Origin: Mangifera indica
Lineage: Eukaryota; Streptophyta; Magnoliopsida; Sapindales; Anacardiaceae
Direction: 5' to 3'
Assembly (NCBI RefSeq): GCF_011075055.1
Contig: NW_025401099.1
Location: 186,001-250,000, forward strand
DNA: 64,000 nt
Shown here: positions 39,649 through 51,835 of the stretch, in pieces
Numbering within the stretch: the first letter of the stretch is position 1
How the letters are laid out: each line of letters begins with the position of its first letter
Position numbers and translations under genes: made by a program
The notes under the pieces: model-generated
What the model was told of the DNA's origin: nothing
Database searches by the model: none
The model's input: only the letters and a program-made list of their open reading frames with translations

Positions 39649-41165
39649 TGCAGGGAAATTTTGGGTCACCGGTATCTAGTGAAGGTAATAGAGATATAAA
39701 AAAAATTAAACATATAGCCCAAAATTCCCTTACTTGGATCACGTTTTAGTTAAACATACATAAAAATGTGAAACACCTATAGTGGGTTTAGAACATAATA
39801 CTTGCGTTGATGGCTCCTTAAGTCTTTATATGGCTAAGAAGTCACTATTCAACCTACCAAAAGGTGACATCTTGCTATCCACATAAAGCACAGATGAATG
39901 TAGGTTGAAAATACTTACAATAGGCTACTAGGGCTCTGTGAATAGGAATGTGTTTGGATGAATGGGCATTCATCTTTGTATTTTGACAAAAAGTTTGAAA
40001 TTATGAAATCATGTATATATTTATAGAACGTTGTGAATGGTTATTCATACGGCATGAATGGTCATATATCACTGCTTCTTATCCCATATTATTCATGATT
40101 TATCTAGATCTTCAAACATAGATTTGGATAAAATTAGCCTAAAGTTTTATCCTAGTATGACTCATCATGAATGAGCATCCTTGGTCAAAGAAAAAGTCAA
40201 ATTAGGTTGATTCAATCCTATTGGACAAGCCTAGTCCATTCACAATTTCACCCCTATTCAAACACCTTAAGATTATCATCAAATAACTTTATGCCTCTAG
40301 AATTTGAATCAACTCCTATATGTATATGACCTATAAGCTCTTTATCAATCCAATAGTATCCAAATTTAGGTTGAATCTTGAAATAAACCAAGATTGCTCT
40401 CTAGCAAGGCATCATAACCACTTAGTCAACAGTGATCATTTAATTCAGAACGGCTTGTAACCTAATCTTACTGTGACTGCAGTTTTGAATGGTCGTTGAT
40501 ATTTTTCAGTATTCTCATTTGAAATTTCTTCTCCCATGCTTAAAAGTAATGAATCCTTTATTGTCCACCATGGCCTCTATATAGATCTTGACATGGTCAA
40601 TCACCACCTTTATGGTTACCCTAATTATAGTGGCACTTTAGGTGGTTTCAACTTATATCGATCCTTAGATGAGATGGTATGGTGACCTCAAATCTAAGAA
40701 TCACATATACTCATGAGCTAGTGAATATGTCTAATAGACATTAGAGTAACCATTTATCTAGATATCCTCAAGTCAGGTCAGTCTAATGAACACATCTATA
40801 ACGTGCACCTATATGTTACATCAAACTATAAGCTAATAGTTTTGACATGAAAGAACTGTCGTCATCTTTCGATAAGGTTGTTCAACACTATAATGATTCT
40901 ATCTCAATTACTTGTGCTTTTGGTCAAAGTAATGTCAAGATTATGGATATTTCTATAATGGTCATTTATTGCATTCATAGGATTCCCATGATTAGTACTT
41001 TTGACTCCCTCATCACGATTCTACTTTTTTAAAGGCATATTATTCTTATAAACATATTATGTATACATTAATATGAATTAATAATAGAGACCTTTTTATT
41101 AATAAATAAATAAAGTACATTATACACAAGTCCAAACTGATTGGCTCTAAGGCATAACCCTAATA
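39649..41165 (-). mobile_element. Copia 5' LTR, minus orientation
   Basis: It begins TGCAGGGAAATTTT beside the PBS and ends near GGCATAACCCTAAT, matching the ends of the solo LTR at 5137-6868. Its length is about 1.5 kb. The internal region that should lie to the left is replaced by other LTR fragments. It contains GATGAATGGGCATTCATC (39957-39974), a palindromic motif of the same design as in the gypsy LTRs. The open frame at 40847-41032 is not a gene. Confidence 0.8.
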
Positions 41166-41649
41166 GAGATGTCACCCACTTATTGAGTGTTTTCACTCAC
41201 ATGTTCTTTGTTTTGGTTTTGTGAGTAGGCATGTTGAGTAGTAAGGCTATAGGGAGGCCAGTTGGTCAACTAAGAATGTTGCATGATGAGAGCAGTATTT
41301 TAGTCATTTTATCATTTGACTATTTATGGTGTATTAATAGAGTTTATGTTATATACTATTCATGTGTATTGTGGATTTTAGACATATTTGTACTTGTGGA
41401 TAATTCAACATTGATCATTTATATTATCAATGATTGAGTATTTATGATATGAATGTTTTATTTAAGTGTGTTTACACCTTTTCGCGCACTTTGGTCATTA
41501 AGTGTTAATCATGCCATTTATCCACTATGTGGTTAAGTAAAGTTTTAAGTTAACATGTCTCCTATAGGTATTTATCTTTTGTGTCGCTTTATTGCTTTCA
41601 CATATATTAGCACTTGTGCACACAATTGATGGTTATTTTGGTATACACC
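41166..41649 (+). repeat. Gypsy LTR fragment, plus orientation
   Basis: It is homologous to 4225-4600 of the plus-oriented LTR (shared GTTTTAAGTTAACAT and a matching stretch around ATGTTGCATGATG). It is a truncated relic. Confidence 0.6.
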
Positions 41650-42964
41650 ACTTTTCTTAATTTTATCTATTTTTTATTTGAATTTCCCTCAATCAAGATC
41701 TATGTTGTTGTTTATACAATCGAGCACACATGATAAGGGTAAAATAGTATTTTTGTACTATATGAATAGGTGTCACTAGCCCTTGCCCATTGTTCGTCTT
41801 ATTAAGTTCATGAATAAACATGAATCTTGTTGTGAATAGGCGTTCACCTTTCTGTTGACTAATGACGTAATAATGCTTGAGCATTATCATTAATCCTTAC
41901 TTTAATATGACAATCGTTTCTCTCTTAAATTCATCATTCATCTTATAGTGCCATGAATAAACGTTCATCCTATACTAAATGACTATTCATGCCTTAACCA
42001 TAAAACAAACATGTTTCACATGAATGTGGATGTTTCTCCTTCCTAGGGATGAAGAAGTGTTCATGCTTGCATGCATAGGCATTTGTTGATGTTTGGAAAT
42101 GTTATGCCTTACTAGTCTCTATGAATTTTGACTAAATCACAACAATTCCAACATTCCCAAAACATGCTAATCATCATAGTTTAACCCTAATTCATTTCTC
42201 AGTCTCATATATTTAAAACATGCCAACAAAATCATATCATGCCATTATTTCATTAAATATCCTCTCATGTTAGCATATGATTAGGCATCTCAAGTTAACA
42301 TACAATTTCCAATATTATTCTTGTCCATTCATCATCTATAATTTAGATATATCATCATCATTATATACTCATATGGTTTACTTGGTAAACCATTAAATTC
42401 ATAGCAACCAAACAAGTATAAACTAATTAGGAAAGGGAGAGGCCAACTACTTACCTTTCTTTCGAAGATCACTTAGTTTTTGCATAGCTTAAAGAATTTT
42501 GGTGACTCTCATTCCCTCTTTGGCATTCAAGGCTTTCAACTTTCTCTCCTTTCTCTCTATTTTACAGCTTTGAAAACTTTGTGTGTACAATAACATAAGT
42601 CAGCCCTTGCGCCTCTTTTTATTCTGTAACTAAAATAAGATAAACGGTTGTTCACCATTCATGAACGATCATTCTTGTTAAAAAACATCTCAAAAATCGT
42701 TAGGAAAAGTATCTTATTCAAATTCAAATTGGGTGAATCGAATGAACGATTGTGCATTCTTGTATGCACGGGCATTCATCCCTCCATACTTAACCCTTTT
42801 CATGCACTCATTCATGAAATAACTTTTCTACTCTAAAAGTACAAACAAGCTTCGATCCTTGTGATGAATGACCATTCACTCATTTCCAAAATAAATATTT
42901 AATTAATCACATAAATGTCAATAAAAAGACTAAAATGCCCTTGGACTTACCTATGTGTGTTATA
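41650..42964 (-). repeat. Gypsy LTR fragment, minus orientation
   Basis: The right end reads CTTACCTATGTGTGTTATAG, the same end type as the G3 LTRs (ACTTATGGGTGTTACA). It has many ATTCATG-type palindromic motifs, for example GTGAATAGGCGTTCAC at 41832-41847 and GAATGAACGATTGTGCATTC at 42740-42759. The left border is approximate. Confidence 0.6.
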
Positions 42965-42965
42965 G

Positions 42966-43240
42966 ATTTTATGTGATAGTAAATCAGAAATTGCAATGGC
43001 TAAGAATCTAGGTTTCGACAATTGCACAAAATATATAATGATCAAGTATCACTTTTTAAGAGAAGCTAAAGTTAATAAAGAGATGATACTTCAATAATGT
43101 AAGACAAAAGAGTAATTAGTAGATATCTTCACTAAAGTGGTACCACCAGATAAATTTGAAATTTTCAAAAATTTGATTGTGGTTACATGAATTTGCATCA
43201 AAGTAGAGAGTTAAAACATAATGCAAATTGAGAACACATA
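42966..43240 (+). pseudogene. Copia RNase H C-terminal relic
   Basis: The plus strand reads CDSKSEIAMAKNLGFDNCTK, then YHFLREAKVNKEMI and VDIFTKVVPPDKFEIFKNL. This is the conserved C-terminus of copia RNase H (consensus like CDNKSAIAMTKNP and ADIFTKPLP). Two stops interrupt it. It abuts the gypsy LTR on the left; the rest of pol is missing. Confidence 0.88.
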
Positions 43241-43352
43241 ACTTGTTCTAAGTGCCTAAGCAAATAAAGTTATGCCACTACTCTTAAAGATAACAGGGTG
43301 AGTAATCAATGGAAGAAATGACCAACAATTTAGCCAATCACGTTGAATTGAT

Positions 43353-44080
43353 GTTAAAGGACTATTTTTCATCTAAATTTTAGTCCAATCTAAAAAATAC
43401 ACTTGCAATATATGAAAATTTCAAACACCCATTTACTGATTAACTTTTGTTAAAATTTTCAATTATAAGGATAAAATTGTCAATTTAACAATAATATTAT
43501 AAATATATAATTTGTTATATTTTCTTCCCTAAATTTTGAAAACTAACAACTTTATTCTTGTTTAAAGTTTTTAAACTTTGAAAAGTAATATTTTCTCCCC
43601 GAACCTAGGGTTTCCATCTTTTTCCAACTTTAGCCAACTCCCAAAACTTTTTAAAACAATAACTTCTTCCCTTTCTTGAACTTTAGTTTCCAACATCCCT
43701 TTTGACATCCTCTCTGGCCTCCTCCTTCACCTAAGTCGACAAGAAAACCTCTTTGTCATGCCACTGTTTCCCGTCTTCTCAAGCAAAGGAGAAGGTCGAA
43801 GATGGAAGGAGAGGATGTCGAAAATTAAAGTTTAAAAGAGAGGTGAAACTATTGTTTTTAAAAGTTTTGGGGGGTGGTTGAAGTTGGTAAAATATGGAAA
43901 TCCTAAGTTTGTGATAGGGGAAAATATTACTTTTTAAAGGTTAAAAACTGTAGGTAGAGATAAAGCTGTTAGTTTATATATATTTAATATTATTATAAAA
44001 ATAATTATCTTACATTTATCTATAATTGAAAATTTTATCAAAAATTAGTTCATGGGTGATTATTTAGGGTTTTATCTGTT
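43353..44080. mobile_element. Foldback element, older degenerate copy
   Basis: The left end GTTAAAGGACTATTTTTC resembles the GGCTAAAGGACTATTTCCC terminus of the other copies. The two halves are inverted (for example CCTAGGGTTTCCATC at 43605 against GGAAATCCTAAGTTT at 43898, and the CATCCTCTC/GAGAGGATG pair around 43707 and 43811). The right terminus has decayed. It lies about 0.5 kb upstream of the PIP5K gene and could contribute promoter sequence. Confidence 0.65.
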
Positions 44081-44580
44081 ACATATGTGTTTTTTGAGAT
44101 GAAAGCATTAAGAAATTAAAATCAACAAACTATTGACACATGTCCCGATCCCGTCGTGATTAATCTGTGAAATATTCATCCTTGCAAAGTAAAAATAGCA
44201 TAATCCTCTTACAACTCAAAATAGCGTTTCAAAAATTTGACTCGACCTTTAATGTTGGTTTAGTTTTTGACGCTCTTTTCGCTTTTTTCACAGAAACAGA
44301 AAAGACATAGAGAGAGAAACATTGAATTCTTCGTATTGTATCGTTTCGTCTCATGGTTACGGGTTGCTGCACTGCATTTTTTAAACATTTTCTATCTGGT
44401 TAATAATATTTTCCCTAATAAACCAATTTCATAAGTGGAGTAATTGCATTATTCAAGTCATATTTTCTTCTCGTTATTCTAATTGTCCTGTCCCGTCCTC
44501 TCATTTATTTAGAATATGATACTGCCAAAATGATTGGATCTTGATATGGCATGTTAAAATCGATAGCAAAATTTCGCACA
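44081..44580 (+). promoter_or_regulatory. PIP5K upstream region with two tiny uORFs
   Basis: This is the only non-repeat sequence upstream of the gene. Two minimal upstream frames occur in the presumptive leader: 44530-44544 (Met-Ile-Gly-Ser, stop) and 44546-44557 (Met-Ala-Cys, stop). An in-frame stop at 44542-44544 limits the PIP5K frame. No TATA box can be assigned with confidence. The GA-rich run AGAGAGAGAAACA near 44310 may lie in the 5' UTR. Confidence 0.45.
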
Positions 44581-47489
44581 ATGAGCAAAGAGCAATACAG
44601 CAGCATGGCGAAGGCATGGGAGGCCACGATACGAAAAACACAGGCGGCGAGAAAGCGCGCTAACAGCATCTTTGGGACGACATCCGTAGCCCATGCCGAC
44701 GATGAAAACGATCAAGAGTGTACGGAAAAATTTGCAGAGACGTCCAATGTTGAAAAGATTTTATCAAATGGAGACTACTATATCGGGCAATGGTACGATA
44801 ATTTTCCTCATGGACAAGGAAAATATTTGTGGGTGGACGGGTGCATGTATGAAGGAGAATGGTATAAAGGAAAAACAATGGGTAAAGGAAGGTTTAGTTG
44901 GCCATCAGGAGCGACTTATGAGGGAGAATTTAAAATGGGTTTTATGGATGGAAATGGTACATGTACTGGATCAAATGGAGATACTTATAAAGGGCAATGG
45001 GTGATGAACATGAAACATGGTCATGGAGTAAAACGTTATGCCAATGGGGATTCGTATGATGGTGAATGGCGATGTGGAGTTCAAGAAGGGCAAGGGAAAT
45101 ACCATTGGAAGAATGGTAATTTCTACGTTGGTGAATGGAAACAAGCAGTTATTTGCGGGAAAGGGATATTTGTATGGACTAATGGGAATGTATATGATGG
45201 TTTTTGGGAAGATGGTGTACCGAAAGGAAATGGGACCTTTAAATGGCCTGATGAGAGTTTTTATGTGGGGAATTGGAGTAGGGATCCTAATGAGCAAAAT
45301 GGGAATTATTTTCCTTCGGAATCCGGGTTAGAGAGAAATCTAGAATGGGATCCTCAGAATATTTATAATGTGGATTTATCGGATTGCAAAGTTTCATCTG
45401 GAGAAAAACTTTCAGTGATGCCATCTCAAAAGAAATTGGCAGTATGGCTTTCTTCAAAAGGGGATCATGATAAGCCAAGGAGGCTTTCAGTTGATGGGAG
45501 GGTAAGTGTGGGCTTGGAGAGGCCACTAGATAGAATGCAACTGTGGGATGGCGATGATAAAAACATCTTTCCCGGGAGGGTTTCAGATGGGGATTTGTAT
45601 GTTAATTATCAAAATGATCATCTTAAGAATAATGCTAATGCTGCTGCTGCTTTGGAGCCAATAAGATTGCCAAGGCCTGGAAAAAGACAAGGAGAAACAA
45701 TAAGTAAAGGCCATAAAAATTATGAGCTTATGCTTAATTTGCAGCTTGGAATAAGGTTCGTACTTTTTTTAATGAATCCTCTCATCTTTTATAAATGATA
45801 TCCTAAATCTTTTACATTTAAAAGCATCAACTGCTTTAATTTTGGTGATATGATAGACATTCAGTTGGAAGGCCTGCGCCAGCAGCATCCTTCGATCTAA
45901 AGGCCTCAGCTTTCGATCCTAAGGAAAAGGTATGGACAAAATTTCCACCAGAGGGAACTAAACACACTCCACCGCATCAATCCTGTGAATTTAAATGGAA
46001 AGATTACTGCCCATTAGTGTTCAGGTAAAGACTTAGAAAGAATAAATTAAGCATATATAATTGATGGTATTGGTGATGATAATCAACATTTGGGGTTTCC
46101 AGGACTTTGAGAAAACTGTTCAAGGTGGACCCAGCTGATTACATGATATCTATTTGTGGAAACGATGCCCTAAGGGAGCTTTCATCTCCTGGTAAAAGTG
46201 GTAGCTTTTTTTACTTGACCAATGATGATCGCTACATGATCAAGACAATTAAGAAGTCTGAACTTAAAGTGAGATAATCATCAATTTTTTCAACTTTCTT
46301 TTGCAATTTAACCCAAAATCAATCTCTTTTATAAAATAAAAAAGTTTGTTCTACGTTCTCATGTTACAGGTTTTTTTAAGAATGCTTCCAGCCTACTACA
46401 ATCATTTTCGATCCTTTGAGAGCACTCTCGTCACCAAATTTTATGGTCTACATTCTGTAAAGTTAACTGGTCCAATTCAGAGGAAGGTAAATTATATGCT
46501 AATAAAGTTATTATTGCTTGTTTGTACTTGTTAATTTAACAAACTGTTTAAAATTTTGCAGGTACGCTTTATCATTATGGGGAATCTGTTTTGTTCAGAA
46601 TATACCATTCATAGACGGTATGACTTGAAAGGATCTTCCCTTGGTCGCATAACAGACAAGCCCGAAACAGATATTGATGAAAACACTATTCTAAAAGACC
46701 TTGATCTTAATTTCATATTTAGGCTACACAAGTCTTGGTTTCAAGAATTCTGCAGGTCAATAACCTTCATCATTTTCTTCTTCATTAAATAAATTATATT
46801 TGGTTTATTTAATTATATTTGGTTTTATGTTATCTATGAATTTCCTCAGACAAATTGATAGAGATTGCGAGCTTCTGGAGCAAGAGAGAATTATGGACTA
46901 TAGTCTTCTAGTGGGTCTTCACTTTAGACATACTGCAAATGGGGAATTGATTCCTTCTGGAGCTCCAACTCCTGCAGGTGATCATTTTGATATATTTTAT
47001 TTTATTTATAAAATTATATATATGTATCAGTTAGATATATAATTTGATAATTTGTTGCAGTAGATTCTGAAAGTAGTGATTCAAATATTCCTCGACTATG
47101 TAGAGAAGACATGGATCAACCAGCTAGGTAATTAATGTCTTTGTATGTAAATCACAATTCAATCAAATATATCAACTTTACTAATTAAGTATTGGTGGTT
47201 GGGAAGAATTAGGTTGGGTTTGAACATGCCAGCTCTGGTTGAAAGAACAGTGAGAAGAAATGAATGCGAATTGCAGCTGATAGGAGAACCAACTGGAGAA
47301 TATTACGAAGTTATAATGTTCTTTGGAATCATAGACATACTTCAAGATTATGACATTACCAAGAAGCTGGAGCATGCATATAAATCTTTCCATTATGATC
47401 CCACTTCTATTTCAGCTGTTGATCCAAGGCAGTATTCAAAGCGGTTTCGTGATTTCATACTTAATGTTTTTGCTGAAGACAATATCTAA
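44581..47489 (+). CDS. PIP5K: Phosphatidylinositol-4-phosphate 5-kinase with MORN repeats (8 exons)
   Basis: It makes phosphatidylinositol 4,5-bisphosphate from PI4P and ATP at the plasma membrane. Exons: 44581-45755, 45857-46024, 46103-46268, 46370-46486, 46562-46755, 46850-46977, 47061-47127, 47207-47489. All introns are GT-AG and short (74-101 bp). The product is about 765 residues, normal for the family. Eight MORN repeats occupy residues 67-245 (motif YxGxWxxxxxxGxGxxxW). The kinase domain starts near residue 385 with [20 protein letters not shown]. Visible motifs: ATP-binding Lys495 (YMIKT), MGNLF 548-552, DLKGS 563-567, catalytic Asp623 in [11 protein letters not shown] 713-715, and the activation-loop Lys-Lys 724-725. 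The N-terminus (MSKEQ, then [13 protein letters not shown]) is that of Arabidopsis PIP5K4/5. An in-frame ATG at 44551 would add ten residues. The last acceptor could also be 47212, which drops Ile-Arg. The frame is intact. Confidence 0.95.
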
Positions 47490-48253
47490 CTTTAATATTT
47501 TTTCTTCTTCAATTCCAAATAATTAATTATATATGTATGCATATAGATAACCAAATGTAAAGTCAATTCTTCTATTTCATCACTTTGGTTGTGATGTTTG
47601 GGCATTTTTGTATATGTGTAATTGAGGAGTTATGTATTAGGACCCAACTCTCTATACTAAATTTTTTAATGCTGCTGCCTACTGTGATCTTATAGAATTC
47701 TTAAAAACAAGTTTGGGAAGCTTAAGCATTTTCTACCTGATTCCTTAATTATCATCCTCTTCGTTTACTTTTATAGGTCAAACAAGTATTTTTTTTAAAG
47801 AAGATTTCATAATCATGACAAAGATTAAAATTCATAATTTTTTTATAAAAATTTTAATATTCTATTAATTTTACTTTACTAACATCCCAATAACTAATGC
47901 CACTTAAATGAATGTGTGAGCTCTTACTTTTTCAAATAAGATGAAATCTTAACCATTCAATTATAGCAACATGTCCCCCATAAAATAAGAGGTTCAAATT
48001 ATTGAAATATCTATATGATTATGTCATCCAAATAACACACCTAATATAAAATAGTTGAGCTAATCAAAAGATGTACTTCACATTAAATACAATGCAGTTG
48101 TTTCACTTCTAACAACTTTTAACATGTATTAACAACCTCTAACATGTATCACTCTTAATTAATCATATGCATGTCATGAAAACCAAGTGGGCAGCATGTA
48201 AACTTCTCAAAACATGTAAACTCCACGTATCTCTTAATCATTGCTATGCCCAA
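47490..48253 (+). other. PIP5K 3' flank
   Basis: It starts with the presumptive 3' UTR, AT-rich with AATAATT-type polyadenylation candidates around 47518. Beyond about 47750 I see no gene or recognizable repeat. Confidence 0.5.
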
Positions 48254-48262
48254 TACAAGAAA

Positions 48263-49740
48263 GGGAAATTATAAAAATATAGGCAAAAGTAAGGGGGTTT
48301 AAGTGAAATTGCCCAAAAAAATCAGATTAAAGCAAAAATGCCCAACTTTTGTGAAATATCGAAACTGCCCATATATAAACCCAGCAAATTTCCCCAGTTT
48401 CCACTGTGAAATCACTGTTCAAAAACAGGGGAAAATTCAAAATTTTCCCTTGTTCCACTATCATCGCACTGTCGGCCGGATTTCTGACGATTTTCATGGT
48501 TTCCGGCAACCTAAAATGGCACAGCACATTAGAATATCTTCCGTCATCTTGTTTGAATCAAATTATTGTTCATATTATTGAGATTTGAGTGAGATTTTGC
48601 GATTTAGGGTTTAGGGTTTCGATTTTGAGCAATGCTTGAAATGTTTTGATTCTTGGTTGTTTTCGTTGAATTGGTTAAGGGGTTTTGTGTTATAGTCTAT
48701 GTAGATTTGATTTGTGTTGAAATTGGAGGCCGAAACGATGAATTTTTAGCCAAAAATTCGTTTCGAAGTGATAGGCAGTCGATAGTGGGAACAGTGTTTC
48801 CCACTATCGACGTGAGTTAGGGGGTTTAATAGTGTTTTCAAAATATTAGGGAGTTGTGTGAGAGTCTTCAACCCACTGTGGGCTTTTTTGAAATTTGCCA
48901 CATGACAGTGAGTTGTTGCTGTGTATACGGTGGGTTGGGGGGGAAATTAACTTTTTTTAAAACTATAGGGTTTATATGAGATAGACTTTGAACGACCATA
49001 ACTTTTGATCCGAGAGGAGTTACGGGGCCTGTAATATATCAATGCGAAGCTCGTTTCGAGCTCTATAACAACAACCAGCTTTGCTGGTTGCACTGAATCT
49101 AGAGGCCAAAATAAAACTATTTCAATGTGTATTATGCAATTTTTTTATTTTATCAAATTTAGGATTTTCGGTTTTTATGATTTTGAGTTTGTTTGTGACT
49201 GGGCTAGACTTTTTTTATATGTAATTTTCAAATTTGATATTTGTAATTATAATGTGCTTTTTTAGACATGTTTTACGATGTAATTATGAAATTTTTGATC
49301 AATTTTTTGGTTTTCTCGTTCATAAGCTATTTGAACGTGTAGTTTTCAAAATTCAGATATGTTTTTTTAGATTTTCGAGTAATTTTTTTATTATTTATAT
49401 TTTAGGGTATTTCAATATATCTATTTATTCATAATATGTTATTTTCAATATAGTTTTCATGAATTGATTTTTTTTATTCGAATTCAGAAATATGAATTTC
49501 TTCTTTCCGAACGAACCCGTAGTAATTGATATTAAATAAAAATGAGAGTGAAAGTAAGTATTTAAGTGATATAAGAAATATATGTAATGAGAGTAAGAGT
49601 GAGAGTGAGAGAGTTTATATAAATGAGATGAGAGGAAGGATAATTTTGGCATTTTAGAAAAAGCTATGGGCATTTTTGCTTAGGAATTTGGGTATTTTTG
49701 CTTAATGGGGGGGTATTTTGGTCATTTTTTATAATTTCCC
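48263..49740. mobile_element. Mutator-like non-autonomous element with 9-bp target duplication
   Basis: The 1,478-bp insert begins GGGAAATTATAAAAATATA and ends TTTTTTATAATTTCCC, giving inverted repeats of about 16 bp. The flanks are TACAAGAAA (48254-48262) and TACACGAAA (49741-49749), a 9-bp duplication with one mismatch, typical of Mutator-like elements. The subterminal parts are further related (GCAAAAATGCCCAAC against GGGCATTTTTGC). No transposase is seen; open frames on both strands lack known domains. The interior is less AT-rich than its surroundings and has perfect hairpins at 48778-48811 and 49072-49090. Confidence 0.82.
48778..48811. repeat. Perfect hairpin inside the MULE
   Basis: Two 14-bp arms (GTCGATAGTGGGAA and TTCCCACTATCGAC) enclose a 6-base loop. 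A second hairpin with 8-bp arms and a 3-base loop lies at 49072-49090. Confidence 0.95.
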
Positions 49741-49749
49741 TACACGAAA

Positions 49750-50554
49750 ATACAGAAATCATAATTAATTACTCTATTATTAATAAAAAAAATAGTTATA
49801 AAAACTTATGTGCAACAATTAAATTGAATTTAATCCCTCAAATCAATTACAATTTTTTGGTGCCACATTTTCCCATTAAAAAAGAATAATAAGGTACTAA
49901 AATTAATTTTTATAATCAATTTTTTTTTAAGTACAAATAATTTTGCTTTAGAAATTAAATGTTTACTTGTTAAATAGACCTAAGATTCATCCACCCTCAA
50001 AAAAATAAAAACCATCCACTCTTGTGTTTTTGTGAGAGGGAAATATGTGGTAACTAAGTAAGATGTTACTTTAACAATTATTACTTTGGTTGAAAAAATT
50101 TATTTGGCAAGTATTAACATAATCATGAAATATAATTTACAAAAAATATAGCATACTAATTGAAATCAAACAAATAGTCACGTAAAGCATTACGTTTGAG
50201 GTCTGATAATCCCTCAAAGATAAATAATTTAATCACTTTCACCAAAAATTAATTAGAATTTAATTGGGAAAAATAATTAATTTTAAATAGTTGCTTTGAT
50301 CATCCATTAAATTTACACGTAATTTTATCTTATGAAACTAAACTCACTGTATTTACCGAACTATTTTACCTTATCAAAATGGTTGTTGTATATATATTTA
50401 ACAAAACTTACCAAGGAAAACCAATTTTTAGGAATAAGAAAAGCTTAGATTCATTCAAGGATGGAACCCATTTCATTCAATTCAAATCAGAATCCTCTTA
50501 TCTCAAGTCTCAAACTCTCTTCGCGTTTTACCTATTTAAAAAAAACAAAATTAG
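49750..50554. other. Intergenic AT-rich sequence
   Basis: No gene, recognizable repeat or RNA seen. The small frame at 50379-50573 has no known motif. Confidence 0.5.
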
Positions 50555-50832
50555 TGTAACACTTTATCTCTAGATCACACCCCTAAGAGTAATTTATTAG
50601 GATAACGTGTCATATAAGCCATAAAGATTATCAAACATGTATTTAAAGAAACGATTTCATGAAATACCTCAATAAATTTATTAAAATAAAATTATTCTTC
50701 AAAAATGCCACAAAATACCAAATACCCAACTGAAACTCATAATATAATGTGTAAAACAATGCCAAAACAAATTAACTGAATGAATGAAGTGCCAACTATG
50801 GTGGTCGAGCCGCCAATGAGTTGATCTGCTAA

Positions 50833-50846
50833 CCCCCCCCCCCCCC
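50833..50846. repeat. Poly-C run in the G4 LTR
   Basis: Fourteen consecutive cytosines, unusual in this AT-rich window. Confidence 0.95.
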
Positions 50847-51753
50847 TGCCTCACCCTCATGCCCCTACCTACAGCAACAACACAAGAAACACAAGAGTGA
50901 CAATACACCCAGTAAGCACACAATTAATTGGAATACCCCTTGGCAACTTGTCTTTGTGTTTACATAATTTAGCATCCTAAACACTTGTCAAGTAGGCGTC
51001 CTAGATGCCTCTTACCGTTTATATCATCTAGCACCTCGGACGCTTGTTAAGTTGGCATCCTAGATTCCTCTTGCTATCAAGAACTCATTGCTCGAAATGC
51101 TCCCAGGTAGGAAGTCTCAAACATCTCTTACAATTCGTATGTCAATGAAACGCATATCCTAAACGCCTCTTATAGTTTGTATATCCTTGCAATGGACGTC
51201 CTAGATGCCTCTTTTTCTTAACCCAGTCGGAATGGATGTCTTAGACTTTCTTACATCCCTTAACCATGCACAGAGGGCAAAACATCATTTCCTAGGCCCT
51301 CAGTGCTAGTGACAACCTTTGGTGAGGCACGATTATTCCTTAATAGGCACAAGCGTGCCCCTTAATATGGGGACAGTCATTCCAGATAGTGGAATAACTG
51401 TTCCATCTATTGTAAGGGACGACCACTCCATATTAGGGAACGACCATTCCTCCTCTGACCCAAGCTACATGTACCTTAATATAACCACCACATGTAGTAC
51501 TAAACTACCTTGCCCACACTAGTGTATGCCATCTTTCTTATAAAGATAGGATGATCGTCTCACTCTTACTGGAACTAGCATCCCTCCTACTGCAACCTAT
51601 GAAACCACATCATTTCTAGTGGCAGTTTACCAACCTAATTACCCAGAATCATTCTAAGACTCCCCTAAATACTCATTTTCACCAAGACCACTCTAAAGAC
51701 ACCCATAAACACCCTGATCACCGTAACTCGTAGCAAAACATAAGGCTCTCTCT

Positions 51754-51756
<3 letters not shown>

Positions 51757-51829
<73 letters not shown>

Positions 51830-51835
51830 ATATAT
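51757..51835. repeat. (AT)n-(TATG)n microsatellite in the G4 LTR
   Basis: About 30 TA dinucleotides run into short TATG repeats. Confidence 0.97.

Noticed and set aside
44660..45526. Overlapping open frames on both strands inside the first PIP5K exon
   Set aside because: They are shadows of the MORN-coding exon, caused by its repeat structure.
47690..48250. Possible small gene downstream of PIP5K
   Set aside because: No open frame of useful length or recognizable motif.
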